This document shows positions 5,111 to 5,596 of a stretch of 5,596 nt of DNA, piece after piece. The DNA comes from an archaeon (GTDB lineage: Archaea > EX4484-52 > B79-G9), in assembly GCA_013139905.1 (NCBI GenBank), contig WSZW01000068.1:1-5596 (forward strand), in the 5' to 3' direction. The stretch's first letter is position 1; each line of letters opens with the position of its first letter. The position numbers and the translations under genes were made by a program. The notes under the pieces are model-generated. The model was not told where the DNA came from and did not search any database. It saw nothing but the letters and a program-made list of their open reading frames with translations.

Positions 5111-5596
5111 ATGGATCTAGAACGCATTATTTCAAGTGCATTTAAACTAATAAAAGACAAACCAAAAACCATAGTACCCCAAGCACTAATTTGGATTCAA
5201 CTAACATACTTAATGGTCATATTCTATCAATACGCAAAAGATTTATCCACGGCAGGATTAACTGAAACATATCCAACCGATGATGCCGCATTACAAGCAC
5301 TCACTCAAATGTGGGCATTAGCACAACCATACTTAATTTGGTTTACAAGCGGAATAATATTTCTCATACTTACAAGCGCATTTATCAAAGCAACATACCC
5401 AACAATCGCAAAACAATACGTAAATGGAAAAACCATAAACATTAAACAAGCACTAGAACTATCAAAAACACGTTTTTTAAGCCTTTTTGCAACACACGTA
5501 TTATTTATATTGGGGATATTTATAATCACCATAAGTCTGTGTTTACCAGTTATGATAACTCCATATTTTACAATAATAAGTTTCGTAGCTACAATA
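5111..5596 (+). CDS. Multi-pass membrane protein of unknown function (3' partial)
   Basis: An open frame of 162 codons runs from ATG at 5111 to the window edge without a stop, so the C-terminus lies outside. I do not recognise a named family. An amphipathic N-terminal segment (about 1-19, with KLIKDKPKT at 12-20) leads into hydrophobic stretches at about 20-41, 71-93 and 124-162. The last is long enough for two membrane passes. A polar loop at 42-70 (AKDLSTAGL, then acidic) and the segment 94-120 join them. The repeated plan of amphipathic helix followed by membrane helices resembles archaeal DUF4013-like or GDPD-membrane-domain proteins, but this is only a likeness of layout. The gene has no SD and a TATA-like box at -26, suggesting a leaderless mRNA. 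It is transcribed separately from the nrdG operon, and its use of ATA, ACA and CAA codons matches its neighbours. Confidence 0.78.
   Translation, partial: MDLERIISSAFKLIKDKPKTIVPQALIWIQLTYLMVIFYQYAKDLSTAGLTETYPTDDAALQALTQMWALAQPYLIWFTSGIIFLILTSAFIKATYPTIAKQYVNGKTINIKQALELSKTRFLSLFATHVLFILGIFIITISLCLPVMITPYFTIISFVATI

Overview
This AT-rich window (strong preference for ATA, AGA and AAA codons) looks archaeal. Translation start sites carry GTGAT/GTGAG or a G-run, which are partial matches to the archaeal GGAGGTGATC Shine-Dalgarno (SD), rather than AGGAGG. One gene at the right end has a TATA-like box centred about 26 bases before its ATG and no SD, the usual layout of a leaderless archaeal gene. 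Transcription units end in plain oligo-T tracts. Protein flavour and low GC suggest a DPANN-type (Woesearchaeota/Pacearchaeota-like) anaerobe or a low-GC methanogen; I cannot decide between them from the sequence alone.

The left two thirds form an anaerobic deoxynucleotide-synthesis locus. Positions 1-110 hold a regulatory region with two NrdR-box-like sites 33 bp apart and a TATA-like box. Then come nrdR (repressor of ribonucleotide reductase genes), nrdD (oxygen-sensitive class III ribonucleotide reductase, glycyl-radical enzyme) and a small CPNC redoxin, closely spaced on the + strand. A 137-bp gap (3002-3138) contains an oligo-T terminator, a G/C-tract inverted repeat and a new TATA-like box. 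The second unit is nrdG (radical-SAM activase of NrdD), maf (nucleotide pyrophosphatase) and a small DUF1858 CxGC protein, joined by 4-bp ATGA and GTGA overlaps.

The working model is as follows. NrdG installs the glycyl radical on NrdD. The redoxin, and possibly the DUF1858 protein, supplies reducing equivalents. NrdR senses ATP/dATP through its ATP-cone and represses its own operon. Maf cleans the nucleotide pool. NrdD carries the YCAGWSL signature of the Thermotoga/Neisseria subtype that uses redoxin rather than formate, which fits the adjacent redoxin gene.

The right end (4658-5110) has no intact gene. It holds inverted repeats with T-tracts facing both ways (a convergent terminator region that may fold further) and a minus-strand GNAT acetyltransferase remnant that lacks its N-terminus and has a frameshift. 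From 5111 an apparently leaderless multi-pass membrane protein runs off the window edge.

The most interesting points are the paired NrdR boxes in an archaeal promoter context, the unusual start of the DUF1858 gene (GTG buried in its own SD, or an ATA codon), and the possible pseudoknot-forming repeat cluster after that gene.
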